NCBI GenBank assembly: GCA_018417955.1
Contig: JACTVC010000023.1
Location: 614,762-678,761 of the forward strand
DNA: 64,000 nt
Source: Laccaria trichodermophora
Lineage: Eukaryota; Basidiomycota; Agaricomycetes; Agaricales; Hydnangiaceae
Reading direction: 5' to 3'
Shown: positions 37,143 through 48,599 of the stretch, in pieces
How the letters are laid out: each line of letters starts with the position of its first letter
How positions within the stretch are numbered: the first letter of the stretch is position 1
Made by a program: the position numbers and the translations under genes
The notes under the pieces: generated by a model
Databases searched by the model: none
Told to the model about the DNA's origin: nothing
What the model saw: only the letters and a program-made list of their open reading frames with translations

Positions 37143-37813
37143 CCTTGCACCTCATCTTCCAGAAAGTCTTTGTTTGTATATGCATTGAGCAAAAAAGACA
37201 TTGCTGGTGAGTTCTCTCGAGCAACCTCTTGAAGTTTCTTGAAACTGAAATGCTGTACTGCCTCCCAGGATATTCGGTTTGCAACAGACCGACCACCCTC
37301 CTTGGCATGCGCTCGAAGATGTAATCCAGCCTTTTCGTCAACTATCCTATCACTTTCGCCTTGGACCACCATTGCGACATGTCGGACAGCCCAAGTGGTC
37401 ATTGCAGGCATGGCATGCTGAATTTCATGGAGTTCAATATTGGAATTGAACATGTTTGTACCAGGCTTTACACTCATATCAGTCGTCCTAAATGCAACCT
37501 CTAGAGACCTTTCGTAAATTGAATCGAGGATGGAAGCCATGTATGGCTTTGATGATCCATTCAAAATTGATGCGACGGTCCGTTTGCGTGTCGAGTCACC
37601 TGGCAAATCTGAGGACTTGAAAAGCTCCGAGAGGAACTTGTTAACGTTCCACTTCACATCTGACAGGGCCTTGAGGATGGTTAAGAGCTTCTGTTCGTCA
37701 CTTTGTGGGGATTTGCGTTGCTGTGAGGGTGTTTTTGAAGAGCTTGGAAGTGGGCTTGTCCAACTGCATTCAATTGGTTGGGCACTGCGATGGACAGGAG
37801 TTTTTGGGTCCAT
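37142..37813 (-). pseudogene. DUF6589-like transposon-associated protein, N-terminal fragment
   Basis: From ATG 37813 about 220 codons are open. The stretch contains ILKALSDVKWNVNKFLSELF, an AVRHVAMVVQGESDRIV segment and HAKEGGRSVANRISWEAVQ. These resemble the N-terminal part of large basidiomycete proteins with a C-terminal DUF6589 domain. I recognise this by memory of the family, not by search. Homology stops around NKDFLEDEVQ (about 37150), where the sequence runs into the helicase fragment. The frame closes at 37094. Role unknown, probably encoded by a mobile element. Confidence 0.55.
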
Positions 37814-39033
37814 GTTTAATTAGAGAGCGAGAGTACTTGTGTATCCTAGACATGAAGTTGCGGGGGATCGGGATTATAAATCATAACACGTGATGCCGAA
37901 AAGGGCTTCATTTTTGGCCGAGATAACCGAAGGAACCCAGCCACCAAAGGCTCCGCAAAACGGAACAGACCTTATATCATTACAAATCGATTATCATTTG
38001 TAATACTAAGGTCTGTATAAGAGACTAACCACCCCCCACAAGGCACCAAATCCTCGTCATCATCGGCCGAACGCCAGACAGCTCACATGTTACGCGATCA
38101 GGTGACTTACCCTACTTCCGCAAGTCCAGTCACTTTCTAGATGCTGAAGATCAAGATCGACTTTATGCGCCTTCAAACTCTGCGCAGGTGGGTGTCCTTC
38201 CCGTCCTGAACCTCCTTCTACTGTCACCGTTGTGATGCCTTCCACGCCGTTCCATTCGCTTTCTCTGCCGCTAACCTTGGCGCCCAATGATTCTCCTTTC
38301 TTTCTTTTGATTTGCCGTCCAATATCGTCACTCCACTTGTCCTGCTCGTCCCCCTCTTCCGCGCCCTTTTGACCTCGACAAGCTTAACCCACCCACTTTC
38401 CCAGCCCACCCTTTCCCTCACTTGTACTTTCGAAGTCTTCGCCAGGACAGGTTAACGACACCCTCGTGATCATCTCGCAACGTCGTTCGGAGAGGATCGT
38501 GCTTTGAAGTCGATCCAGATCAACCGCGATCTTTGAAGATGTCCGACTTTTCCTCGGAACGTCCAAACACCCGAGGTCAGCTCACTGGAGGGTTCATGGA
38601 GTTTCCAGTGAGTATGCACCTCATTCTCATGCTAGTCTTGTGATAAACGAATCGACCTGCAGCTAGCTTTTGTACTATTTCAAGAGGATCTATCGCATTC
38701 TCTGCAAGCCCCAGTCGGCTTCGGCCGTTTCCCCGCATATGTTCGATGTGTCAATCCCCTTTCACAGTTTTGTCCTGGAAACACGCTGGACCAGCTTCCC
38801 AAAAACTTCTTATACGCGAGCTGCTCCACCTTACCCACTATCTTCACCTCAATATACCTCATAACCCCTGCCCATCACCCTCGACGTCCCAACCCTATAC
38901 GTCCACTCCTCTCCATCATCGCCTTCCGCTAATTGTACGCCCTCTGTCGATGCAGCAACTACAGACCCAGAGGACGAGTTGCTCTTGTCTTTCAGTTGAT
39001 GGGAGTTCCCCAGCGGCCTCTTACAGCCACTGT

Positions 39034-39625
39034 TGAGCTCCGTTTGTAGCCGGGTTCAAAGGGCGTTGATATTTTGAGTGCGAAAGGGAGGATACGATCG
39101 TGTTATCCCTCCCAAATACTGGAGAAAGATGGAGTGGGGACCATGGATGGAAAGGACGAGGGCATGTACGCGTGGAGAACTGCCAACTGCCTCCTCAAAA
39201 CGATCAAAGCTTTCATGCCACCCTATACGCCCACATACGCCGTCCTCGACCTCGGTGGCCCCTCTACGCTAAATTGTGTTCGAGCTTGTGTTCACGTCCT
39301 CGGATATGCAGCTCGAGGAGGGAGAGCACAACTACGATCTGTAGATCAGTGGCCGCAGCTATGTGTTGTATCAGCGCTCGTATCTTGGGGTACGGCCTCA
39401 TGCATGCACGGACACGCTAGTGGACTTTATGTCAACGTTTCAGGGTATGAAGCCGAAGGTGGTGGCGGGGAACCCGTGTCTTGCGAAGGGAACACGGAGA
39501 ATAAGGACGAGGCACTGGACGTTAAGAGGAAGGCGACGATGGATGGACGGGACATTGGGTCTTTTGATGCATGTGATCAGGTCATGCAGCTTGTGTCGGC
39601 GAAAGCAGACATCCTAGAATACCAG
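39034..39625 (+). pseudogene. GDA1/CD39 pseudogene, copy D (fragment)
   Basis: Only the central part survives, from the second apyrase region (with a TAG inside LRLLPG near 39052) through TMDGKDEGMYAWRTANCLL and YAVLDLGGPST, then shifted frames, ending with DIGSFDACDQVMQLVSAK near 39600. Signal anchor, first apyrase region and C-terminus are absent. Several frameshifts lie between 39265 and 39530. Unit E begins about 150 bases downstream. Confidence 0.8.
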
Positions 39626-39759
39626 CTCATAATGAGCACAAATTCCAAAGGGAGCCTTGTTCGCAACGAACGACAGAGGTCAAAGATCTAGAAGAGACGC
39701 TCGTTGTGACCAACATCCGACGTCACGTTTACAATTTGATCCAGGTTTGATCTTGAAGC

Positions 39760-42700
39760 TTGAAGCTTGACCACCATCATGGGCTCGTCCTCGACCAACA
39801 CATTCAACACGTCGCGCGGACTACAGGGCCGCCAGCTATCGCTCTCAATGGCTTTTCACCCTCAAGACCTCACAGCACGATGATATAGTGATCCGTTCGC
39901 CTTCACGAGTTCGCCTGAGGACATTTGACGGCTGAAGCTGGGTTGCATAATTGAGGTGCGTTTGCCATCCATGCCGCCAGTTTTGCCTTCTGATGTTAGT
40001 TCTCTGAAGCCCTGCAACGTGCTACTATGTGGCGAAGTTCGGTTGGCCCTTCAACTATGGCCATTATATCGTGCAGTATCACCTCACCCGAAAGCTACAA
40101 AACCCAAGAGCACTGCTGCCGTCTTTCATCCGCAATACCGAGCTCCAACCACCTGCGCTTTTCTATCTTTCCAGCCCTACATATCTGAAGCAGAATGTTC
40201 AACGTCTTCTCAACTCGTGTTCGCCATTTAATGCCGTGGCATTCCTGCAGTGTTGGATAATTACCTAGGGCGATTCGGCTAAGACGACGTGCGACGGATT
40301 CGCGACGGCCAACCATCCTTGTACATGATATCGCCCCCGTTGTGCAAGCAGAGGACCCATCACTGCCCTGTCGAACACTCATCACAACCATCCACTTGCC
40401 AGGCGACGGTCGTCGACCACCCAGAGCCACAGACCTATCGGCGCTCCAACCACCCAGTTCATCGACCTTCTTTCGGCCCCGACCACCAAAGCTTTGCACC
40501 ACCTCCCACAAGGCGCATCGTTGACCGAACCGCAGACGACTCACATGTTCCTCGATCAGGCGCCTCAAACCCCTTCCGCTAGTCCGATTACTTCCTAGGC
40601 TCTACACCCGCCTTCCTTTCAGAGCGCTCGTCTCTTGCCACGGACTCTTCAAAAGCCCTCGGTGCGACGAATCATAATACCTCGAATGAGGAACAATCAC
40701 TTGCGTTGGCTGCAAGTAGCGTGGCGGGGGGGTGGAGCCTGAGGATATGGAGGCTTTGGGCGACTCGCCAGCCGATGAACCGACAGTAGTCGGTTGAAAG
40801 CGAGCAAACGATGGACCCAAGTTCTGCTAGGCGTCTTGGATGCGGTCCCTATCATTAGCTGGTGGTTCTCGCTGTTTATTTCGTGGTTATGAGGAAGGAG
40901 GATAACGTTGGTGCGAGCGCTGGTGGGTTGGGACTGGCTCTGCTGTAACGACCTCCGTTTTGGAAACGGAAAAACGCACAATGGCTAACGTCAAGCTCGT
41001 TCGACGTACTTCTCCACCTTCCGCCGGCATTGTCCAGCACGTTACGAACCAAGGAGGTCCACCAGCGGAGCATGCCCTCCGGCCTACCTTCGGATGCGGA
41101 TACTTAAGCTCAAGATCGACTCTATGCGCCTTCAGACTTCGCGCAGGTGGGGTCGTTTTCGTTTTTAACCTCCTACGGTCTCCATTTTGGTCCCTTCTCC
41201 GCGTTTTTTACCCTTTCGTCTTCCACCAACCTCCCTCCTACTACACTTTCACTTTCGTCCGCGATTTCTTTCCTTTCGTTTGCCCTCCAATTTCACCATT
41301 TCACTTCTACTCTTCGTTCTTCTTCCCCTCCTCTCTTTTGCGCCGTCCTTCTGACTTCGACAAGCTCAACTCAGCCACTTTTCCCAGCAGTCTGTTCTTT
41401 CTCTCAGTCGTGCTTTCAAAATCTTCGCCAGGCCAGGCGAACGACACCTTTGGAATTTTCCCGCATCATTGTTAGGATGAGTCGTACTTGCCTTGAATCA
41501 ACCTAAATCATACGCGACCCTTGAAGATGTTCGGCTCATTGAACCCAGTTCCTTTTCCGCGGAAGGTTCAACGTCTCTGGGAGAGTGGCTGGAGATCAGC
41601 TCACTAGAAGGTACATGGAGTTGCCGGTGAGTATGCACCTCCTTCTCATGCTGGTCTGGTGGTTAATGAATCGACCAACGGCTAGCTCTTGTATTATGTC
41701 CGAAGAGCATCTATCGACATTCTCTGCAGGCCCCAGTCGGCTTCTTGGGGGTACCCTCTGGGTTTCCTCCGCTGTTGTCGTCTCCTGCCGTTTCCGCGCA
41801 TACGTTTCGGAGTATCGATCCCGAACAACTTCTCAAAAACTTCATATACGTGAGCTTCTCCACCTCACCCACCATCAACACACCTCAGAACCCCCGCACA
41901 TCACCCCAACTTCCCAATCTTCTGCGTCCACTCCTTGCCGCCCTCACCTTCTGCCAGTTGTTTGCCCTTTGTCTAGGCCGCAACTACAATGACCCGCAGT
42001 ACGAAATGCTCCATTCTTTCGAATGAAGAAGCGCCAACGACAATAGAACCCCATCACCATCATCTTCCATATTTCCACCTGAAGCCTAACTTTTTCACAG
42101 TCGGAGGCATCTGCTGGCATGATTCCCCGGGCAGTAGAACAAGTCTTCCGTGTCGCGGAAGAGATGAAGAGTAAAGGCTGGGAGTACAAAATGGAAGGAC
42201 AATTTCTCGAAATCGTATGTTGTTTCCTATTACTGACTTCAGGGTCTAACCTCGGAATCTCAGCCTGTTCAATGTCATTGGTTCTAGATGATGAACGACC
42301 GGTCCAATATCGCTTAACATGCCTGTCGTCCCAGTGAAGTCCATCCGCCCTACAACCAAATTATCTGGTGCATGGTGCACATGTGCAGGGGTCCGACTTC
42401 TCCGCCCAGCGGGCCCTGGGGGTCCTTCCAGACGTCGCCGCATGTATGCGCCTGCCTCCTCATGCTGAGCTTGTGGTTGACGAGGCGACCTGTCGCTAGC
42501 TCTTGAGCTGATGTCTCAGCATTCAAGACTCCGCATCGCAGGGTTCTGCAAACCCCACCAAGTTGGTTCTCGTAGATTTGCCGGCGTTTCTGTGATGTGG
42601 TCGTCGGATCTCTCACATGTGTTTCGAGGTGTCGACCCCTTTGACAAGTTCTTAGTTCAGTTGATACAACTCACGACCTTTCTTCTCTGCACTTCGACCG

Positions 42701-44000
42701 ACTGCAACTCGCTACCCTTTCAACGTCACCTTGAACCCTTTCTCGCCATCTACCCAGATCCCACTCCGTCGCTCCCGAGTCCCACCTCTCCTCATCCGCC
42801 ACCTCCCTTCACCTGCTGATAGGCAGCATCGGCTACTTCAGGCTCGGACGGAAAGCCCAGGCTACTTGCTCTTCTCGTCGGATCGACGAATTTTTCGACA
42901 TCGTTGTCATATGCCAAGGTTGTGCAATGGAAGGAGCTCAAACTCGTAGATAAACAATGCGGCGAGATCGGGGATGGCATAAAACTTGTCTTGGAGACAA
43001 ATACTTCGGACTGTAAAGGTAGAGTACTGGTTACAAGGGAACGGGACGTTATATTACGTAGTGAAGCAGAACTGTCGAAATGTGAAGAAACGTTCACGAG
43101 ATGTATGAACTACCGTGGGATGTGTTTGAAGTTGATCAACAACTTGACCATCGCCCTTGACGTCGACCTCGCGCTGGCCAAACGTCGGCCAGTACATAAC
43201 CGTTACGTTCTTGCGTGATCTTTCCATTTGAACGGATCGAACCTGTCGATATCCCTGGAACTACGACGAACTACTTATTGCTCTGTTTGGCCTCTCTCGA
43301 AGCTGGCGATCCGAGGGCAAGCGCTGCTTCCTCGAGCTCTGGGCTGGAGAACTTAGGAGGTGCGTTTGCTTTCTTCCTTCAGGTTCACCTTCAGATATTG
43401 ATTCTCTGCCTGCAGATGATATGCACTGCGCTACTCAGTGGTAGTCAGTCTACGCCTGTCTACCCGCGACGACTTTCAGCTTGGGATTGGCAAGTCCCTT
43501 AGACGGCTTGCTCCAGATACGAATCCCAAATCCTGAGGCTTCATCAGCTCGTGTAGCATCGCCGCGGCACAGGTCAGGACAAGGTCAGGATGGAATCTGG
43601 ATTGCAAACCGAGGATGCGGAGTTCCAGCTCCAGTAAGTTTACGTCTCCTTCTCATGTTGGTCATGGCCTCTCATCTCGAAATCCGTACAGCTGATTCTT
43701 CCCTCAAACACTACTGTCAGTGTATGCGTTCCCGCCTAGTGGTTTCTGTGACTGCCAGCCCAAAAGTCACGTTCCTTTTTCCCATTCCCATTCGCTTAGG
43801 AGGTGGACTCTTCTCGTGGCCACACTGCATCGCATGGTGGACAGCGAAAAGATTACAACTAGAAACACAGTCAATCGTAAAGTCACCGCTACGTGATTCG
43901 TTCGCACCACAGCTGTCAATAACCCTAACGACGTCTCCTCCGGTTCACGATACCTTATCATGGCAATCTCATCTACCCGAAGCAGCAACTACGAACGACT
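39760..44000 (+). repeat. Unit E: 5' flank of the GDA1 repeat unit (longest copy)
   Basis: Aligns with units C and D from the start and with A from about 40460. Relative to the others it contains additional sequence around 40600-40960 and the kinesin exon at 42101-42214. It ends at the GDA1 copy E start. I see no intact frame for the unit itself. Confidence 0.6.
42101..42214 (+). pseudogene. Single kinesin-14 (Kar3-like) motor exon
   Basis: Kinesin-14 motors walk toward microtubule minus ends and act in spindle and nuclear fusion. Here one exon of exactly 38 codons is preserved between a TTTTTCACAG acceptor and a GTATGT donor. It encodes GMIPRAVEQVF..AEE.KSKGWEY.MEGQFLEI, which corresponds to the motor-domain segment leading to the IYNE motif. 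No neighbouring kinesin exon is recognisable up- or downstream, and the corresponding position in units A and C lacks it. It is therefore a captured or residual gene piece. Confidence 0.75.
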
Positions 44001-44010
44001 AGAAGGCACA

Positions 44011-44585
44011 ATGGGCCAAGTAGACTCGATGGGACGAAGAGGTTGTCGTGGAAGAAGTTCTCTTTGGGCGCTGCGCTCCTCGTTGGGGTGATGTGGCTTT
44101 GTGCGCCGAGGGCGCATACATTCTCGTGGCGGGGGAATGAGAATGCTGGTTTAGAGGAGAAAGGTAAGTTTCACTGTCTTTCCTTTTAGAAACTGACAAA
44201 AAGACTACGGAAAAAGGATACAAAACGAACACAGTGCCTTCCCCTTCCAAAACGCACCACCAACAAACGCAACAACAACAACACCATCCGTCCCTGCTCC
44301 AAAGCCACCCACTACCCTCCCAGACTCGTACGAAACTGATCCAGCCTCTTCATCAACGACACAATGTACCCAGCCCTCACTCCTCCTCTTCTGGCACTTT
44401 CGGACAATATGCACGGCCCTTCCCCAGAATACGAATATGAAGTATCCAAAATGACACAACCGGGTCTATCCACATTTGCTGGTAACCCTGAGGGCGCTGC
44501 GCGGAGCTTAGACGTCCGCGTCGTGCCCAAGGCCATGCACGGGTCTACACCTGTAGCTGTTAAAGCTACCACCAGACTTCGTTTT
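44011..44585 (+). pseudogene. GDA1/CD39 pseudogene, copy E (3'-truncated)
   Basis: It starts with the exon 1 equivalent (ATG 44011), whose frame is shifted. Intron 1 is about 44166-44190. It continues to KMTQPGLSTFAGNPEGAARSLDV and KATTRLRF, then stops abruptly at about 44583. Like copy A it lacks about 59 bases coding for the first apyrase region (near 44412). A further deletion removes LLDEAV between SLDV and RVVPK. From 44586 the sequence belongs to an unrelated gene remnant. Confidence 0.82.
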
Positions 44586-45018
44586 TGCAATACTCGGTGT
44601 TCTTCTCGAGAAGAACGTTGACTCCAGGATACACCTCCACGCTTTCGAGGTTAGTATACCGGGGGAGGAGACGGATATGGAGATATCACGCGTGACTGTG
44701 TCCGATAATTGAGCTGATGAGCATGCGTCTTTTGACTATGACGTCGGCTGTTGATCGGTTGGATGGTCCGCCGACGTTGAGGGCTGCGGTGCGGTATGAG
44801 ATGACGGCGTGGTTGGTGAGGGAGTCGGATGTTAGTCTTGGGGATCTTTTCGGGAGGTTAGGTAGCAGCCATGACTCGTGGTGGTTGGACGCTGTGTTGT
44901 CATGATACATTGATACTATGATAGCCCTAACCACGAACCAAGACATTTGCAAGACGTAACCCTCTCCCCAAACCTGATGATCCTAACAACCCTCCATCCA
45001 CAACTAACCCCTTCTTAG
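44586..45018 (+). pseudogene. Unidentified gene fragment next to GDA1 copy E
   Basis: Coding-like stretches appear in two phases, ILGVLLEKNVDSRIHLHAF (44588-44645) and MTSAVDRLDGPPTLRAA (about 44737-44787). They are separated by a frameshift and an in-frame stop. It may be the 5' part of the gene that continues at 45019. I do not recognise the family. Confidence 0.35.
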
Positions 45019-46285
45019 GTACGATAACTACATCTCCGAATGCATCTCTCCCCCCTTCGAGTCTCAACCCAACAGAAACTCGGGCGTCAGTAACCTGGGC
45101 ATGGGTTTGCTGAACATGGCAGACGATTCCGACTCTGACGACGACTCCGACGACGAAGCTGAGCAGAGATGAAAGAGGGTAGCTGCTGCTTCCGCTGGAA
45201 GTTCTCCGTCCAAGCACGCAGCCTTGGCAATCGCCACGCAGTCACCCTCTCCTACACGTCGTCAGCCATCTCCTACGCCGCACAGCGCTCCTCAGCCGTG
45301 GCAGCAGCAGCAGCAACAACAACAGCGGCACCCTCAACAGTAGCAACAACGGCCGCCTCAGCAGCAACAGCAACAGCCTCCCCAGCAGCAACAGCGGCCT
45401 CCCCAGCAACAACAACAGCGGCCTTCCCAGCAGCAACAACAACACCCTCCCCAGCAGCAGCAACAACAACAACAACCCCTCCAACCAATAGCAGCCCTAA
45501 ACTTCGCCCAACCACCCCCCTCCCTCCCTCCAACAGGCCTAGGCCGCCTTCCCCCATCCGCAAAACCCTTCGACCCCCAACAACCACCCCCGTTCCCCTC
45601 CTCCCCCTCCCCCTCTCCCTCAACACCATACCCACTCCAACCATCAATGACACCTATCAAACCCATCTTCGCTCTTCCCTCCTGTTCCCCTTCCTCTCCT
45701 TCTTCCCAAGGCAGGGGAGGCCCAGCGGTAACGTTTTCAACAACACAACCCACCCCTCGCAAACCCATCATCCGCTCAAACTCTTAAGACCCACTCCTCC
45801 CTGGCCGCGGTGAGAAAGGGGACGATTTCTGGCGTCGGTTCTCCATGATCGCCAAGGAAGAATTGGCAAAACCCCGTGGGGCGAAAGATTCTTAGTGGTT
45901 GAAGAAAACCCAGAATGGAAATGGGAGAATGAACAGATGGGTCGGTATCGTTTCTGTGTTGTTGATTGCGTGTATAGTGGCTGCTGTGGGATTGGGTGTT
46001 TATTTTAATCGGAATGCGCCGGGACATCAGCAGCCGAAGGTGTTTGGAGGGAGTGCAGATGAGGTTGGGAGTTCTGTGCCTAGTACTCCGAGTGCCAGTG
46101 CCAGTGCCAGTGCGAGTGGTGGGAAGGGAGGGGTGGGAGGAGGAGGGACGACGAGCAGCAGTTTGCATGTTAGTCCGACGTTTACTGTTGCGAGGCGGGA
46201 GGAGGGGGCACAGCCGACGGTTATGGGTGTGCCTGCGAGGCGGCATAGGATGTATAGAAGGAAGGCGGGCGTGGTTGGGTATTAG
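45019..46285 (+). pseudogene. Ser/Pro/Gln-rich single-pass membrane protein pseudogene
   Basis: After an acceptor (TTCTTAG, ending 45018) one phase reads coherently to 46285. It encodes an acidic stretch (DSDSDDDSDDEAEQR), a polyglutamine and Pro-rich region (45302-45500), GEKGDDFWRRFSMIAKEE (45819-45872), a membrane span (VGIVSVLLIACIVAAVGLGV, 45942 on) and a Ser/Gly-rich tail. Four in-frame stops interrupt it: TGA 45170, TAG 45341, TAA 45785 and TAG 45893. The first two fit CGA to TGA and CAG to TAG. The last 129 codons from ATG 45914 are open. The layout suggests a fungal plasma-membrane or cell-wall protein, but I cannot name it. A high-numbered CpG-decayed copy of its 3' flank lies at 58800-59310. 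Confidence 0.6.
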
Positions 46286-46319
46286 CATGCCCTGCGTTCC
46301 TCTCCAGGCCTCTTCACTT

Positions 46320-47100
46320 CCCCTCGCCCGACCAACCGCATCAGCACCTCCTTTCCTCTACCCTTGTTTTTTCTTTCCAACCAACCGACCGACCGACCGA
46401 ATCATCAAACACGCACGCACCACGCACGTACCAGCATCATCATCATCAACAAACGAGGATCTTCAAGTATATGATACGCCAAACTCAAACTAACTCTGGG
46501 ATACATCCACCACGACAAACGCGTCCCGTCCGCTCTTTTTTTTTGTCTTATGTATATTTACCATCCATCCGTCATCCATCCCCTTCATTCCCTCCCTTTT
46601 TCCGTTGATTCCTCGCCGCTTACGCTTCTTCAACACCCTTTACGACTCCCCCAAATTCTAACGTGATACCTTGTCTTATTACACACGTATTTATATATAC
46701 CATCTATGTACATATCTGATCACTTCATGCTTCATATTCATATTCATCTCATTTCCACCACTTGCAATTCTTTTTTTTTCGTCGTTTCCCAACAAATTCT
46801 CTGAACTTTTGAACTCTGTAGGTATGTCAACACACCCGGGATTGAGGGGACAGTTTATATATTTATTATAAATAAAACTAGATGTGTTTTTTTTCTTTCA
46901 GAAACTTGCAAGTGCCTATCAGATCCGAGCTACACCGTCAGGGCAAAAATACCAAAGAAATCTTGTATAACTTGTATATAAACAAAGAAAAAAATGATCG
47001 CAGCGTGTATGCGGTTCTTGGGGAATTGAACCCACTCGATACAGTACAGGCCCCACTCATCTCGAAAGTCAGCGTGGGTTGTTCCCATCTACCAGTACTT
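46320..47100 (+). repeat. 3' flank duplicated at 58790-59545
   Basis: From the tract of ATCATCATCATC (46434) through CTGGGATACATCCACCA, TGATACCTTGTCTTATTACAC and GATTGAGGGGACAGTTTAT to the GGGGAATTGAACCCA block (47021), the order matches 58790-59545. The present copy keeps its CpGs and the other has lost nearly all of them. Confidence 0.75.
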
Positions 47101-47104
47101 TACC

Positions 47105-47720
47105 ATCCCCCACATAATCCACATGGACTCCACTGGATTCCACTGGATTCCACTGGATTCCACTGGACTTCCACTGGACTTCACTATATATTGAGATTTC
47201 ACTACAGACTGGTACAAAACTGGACTCCACTGGACTGCCAGCTACTCTTGACACAAACCTGGACTCCACTGGACTCCACTGGACTGCCAGCTACTCTTAA
47301 CACAAACCTGGACTCCACTGGACTCCACTGGACTCCACTGGACTCCCAGGCTACTCTCAACACAAACCTGGACTCCACTGGACTGCTAGCTACTCTTAAT
47401 ACAAACCTGGACTCCACTGGACTCCACTGGACTGCCAGCTACTTTCAACACTTTAGGCAGCCTTATAATACAATCCCTTCCACCTCTGGACTCCACTGGA
47501 CTCCACTGGACTTCCAGGCTACTTTCAGCACAAACCTGGACTCCACTGGACTGCCAGCTACTTTCAACACAAACCTGGACTCCACTGGACTGCTAGCTAC
47601 TCTTAATACAAACCTGGACTCCACTGGACTCCACTGGACTGCCAGCTACTTTCAACACTTTAGGCAGCCTTATAATACAATCCCTTCCACCTCTGCCTCT
47701 ACTAACACAAAACTGGACTC
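47105..47720 (+). repeat. Large TGGACTCCACTGGA minisatellite with higher-order structure
   Basis: Tandem CCACTGGACT units are interspersed with a longer unit (GCCAGCTACTCTTAACACAA-type). A block containing CACTTTAGGCAGCCTTATAA occurs twice about 205 bases apart (47452 and 47657), so there is a higher-order repeat. The 295-codon frame across the array is a by-product. The left edge (TACTTTACC.TCCCCCACATAATCC) is shared in inverted orientation at 55960-55995 and loosely at 57015-57040. Confidence 0.8.
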
Positions 47721-47760
47721 TACCAAACTATATCACAAACTACTCCTATTGAAGAGATAC

Positions 47761-47907
47761 TCAATCTGAAAGATGCATATCATGATCAGTACTATTTGTA
47801 GAACTACTTTCCTTATCATCATCATTGTCTGAACCTGAACTACTTTCACTTTTTGAATCCATTTCTTCCTCCTGATTGCTTTCCTCATGACTGCTTTCTT
47901 TAGTGAT
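47761..47907 (-). pseudogene. Severed C-terminal tail of the KDZ gene
   Basis: Reading minus from 47907, 48 codons rich in Glu, Ser and Asp end at a stop at 47761-47763. They continue the ESSHEESSHEES pattern that ends the main frame at 49719. The tail was therefore separated from its gene by the insertion at 47908-49714. Confidence 0.75.
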
Positions 47908-48254
47908 TGTCACGGGTTTAGCAACCCATGCGGGTTATGGGTAGGGGTACACTTGGGTAGGGGTACGGGTTTGATATTCGCTACCCTCACCAAACCCGGA
48001 CCCGTGGCAGGGGTTGGCGGGTACCCGTAGCGGTACCCGTCATGTTATTAGTCAGTGTTTGTGTAGCTCATGGCCTGGCAATAAGATCGAAAAAAATACT
48101 AATTTAATTATGCATAAATAAGAACAATTTGTAAGGTATTTTATCACCCCCAAGTCATATCGAGAGAGGGGGACCTTTTGGTATTTGGTTTTGTTTTTTG
48201 TCATTTTAAATTAATCAAATATTTTACATATGAACAAGTATATATGGGGGGGGG

Positions 48255-48504
48255 TAATTATACAAGGGGGCATAAATAATCATGATGGGAGTAAAGGAGG
48301 AAAGGAAAAGAGACATGAGAGAAGCTGAAGCGCTATATATACAAGGCACTTTAGGGCGGGTTCCGATTTAGGGCAGGTTCTCTTAACCTGCCCTAAATCG
48401 GAACCCGCCCTAAAGTGCCTTGTTTATATGGCGCTTCAGCTTCTTTCATGTCCCTTTTGCTTCCCTCATTCATTCTTCCATCTTGGCCCCTATATGTATA
48501 ATTA
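48255..48504. repeat. Foldback hairpin inside the TIR element
   Basis: The core 48318-48440 is nearly perfect: GAAGCTGAAGCGC, CAAGGCACTTTAGGGCGGGT and GATTTAGGGCAGGTT pair with their complements around the loop CTCTT. Weaker pairing extends outward to TAATTATACA and TGTATAATTA. No coding capacity. Confidence 0.8.
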
Positions 48505-48599
48505 GTCACTTGAATTTACGAAGTGAATTGTAATATAAACCCTAAATTTTGCTCTAACTGATGGCAGCTTGGTAAAAGTACAGCCCATGAGCAAATATT

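Larger units (their letters stand above)
36581..38027. mobile_element. 1.45-kb TIR element carrying two truncated convergent genes
   Basis: The insertion interrupts unit D between two copies of ACCACCCCC (36572-36580 and 38028-38036), a 9-bp target duplication. Imperfect inverted ends are visible. CCGTTTTGGAGCC.. GCTGGGTTCCTTCGGTGTT (36590-36635) matches the reverse complement of about 37922-37965. Beyond the right inverted end lies an AT-rich tail with its own small palindrome (ATTACAAAT..ATTTGTAAT). Inside are a helicase fragment (plus) and a DUF6589-like fragment (minus) meeting tail to tail, as expected of an internally deleted derivative of a larger element. Confidence 0.75.
35820..39010 (+). 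repeat. Unit D: 5' flank of the GDA1 repeat unit, split by a TIR element
   Basis: 35820-36580 and 38037-39010 are consecutive parts of the same flank seen in units C and E. They are separated by the inserted element at 36581-38027. After 38037 the unit resumes with CACAAGGCACC, as at 16636 and 40506. It is shorter than C and E because internal parts are deleted. Confidence 0.65.

Noticed and set aside
45242..45771. Leu/Cys/Gly-rich minus-strand frames
   Set aside because: Antisense of the CAG/CAA polyglutamine tract.
47005..47060. tRNA on the minus strand (GGTTCAATTCC B-box-like)
   Set aside because: The T stem has only three pairs and I find no A box or acceptor stem. Its duplicate at 59460 is no better.
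46882..47769. 295-codon frame over the minisatellite
   Set aside because: The repeat unit lacks stops in this phase. The product is LDSTGLHWT repeats, and the opposite strand is open too.
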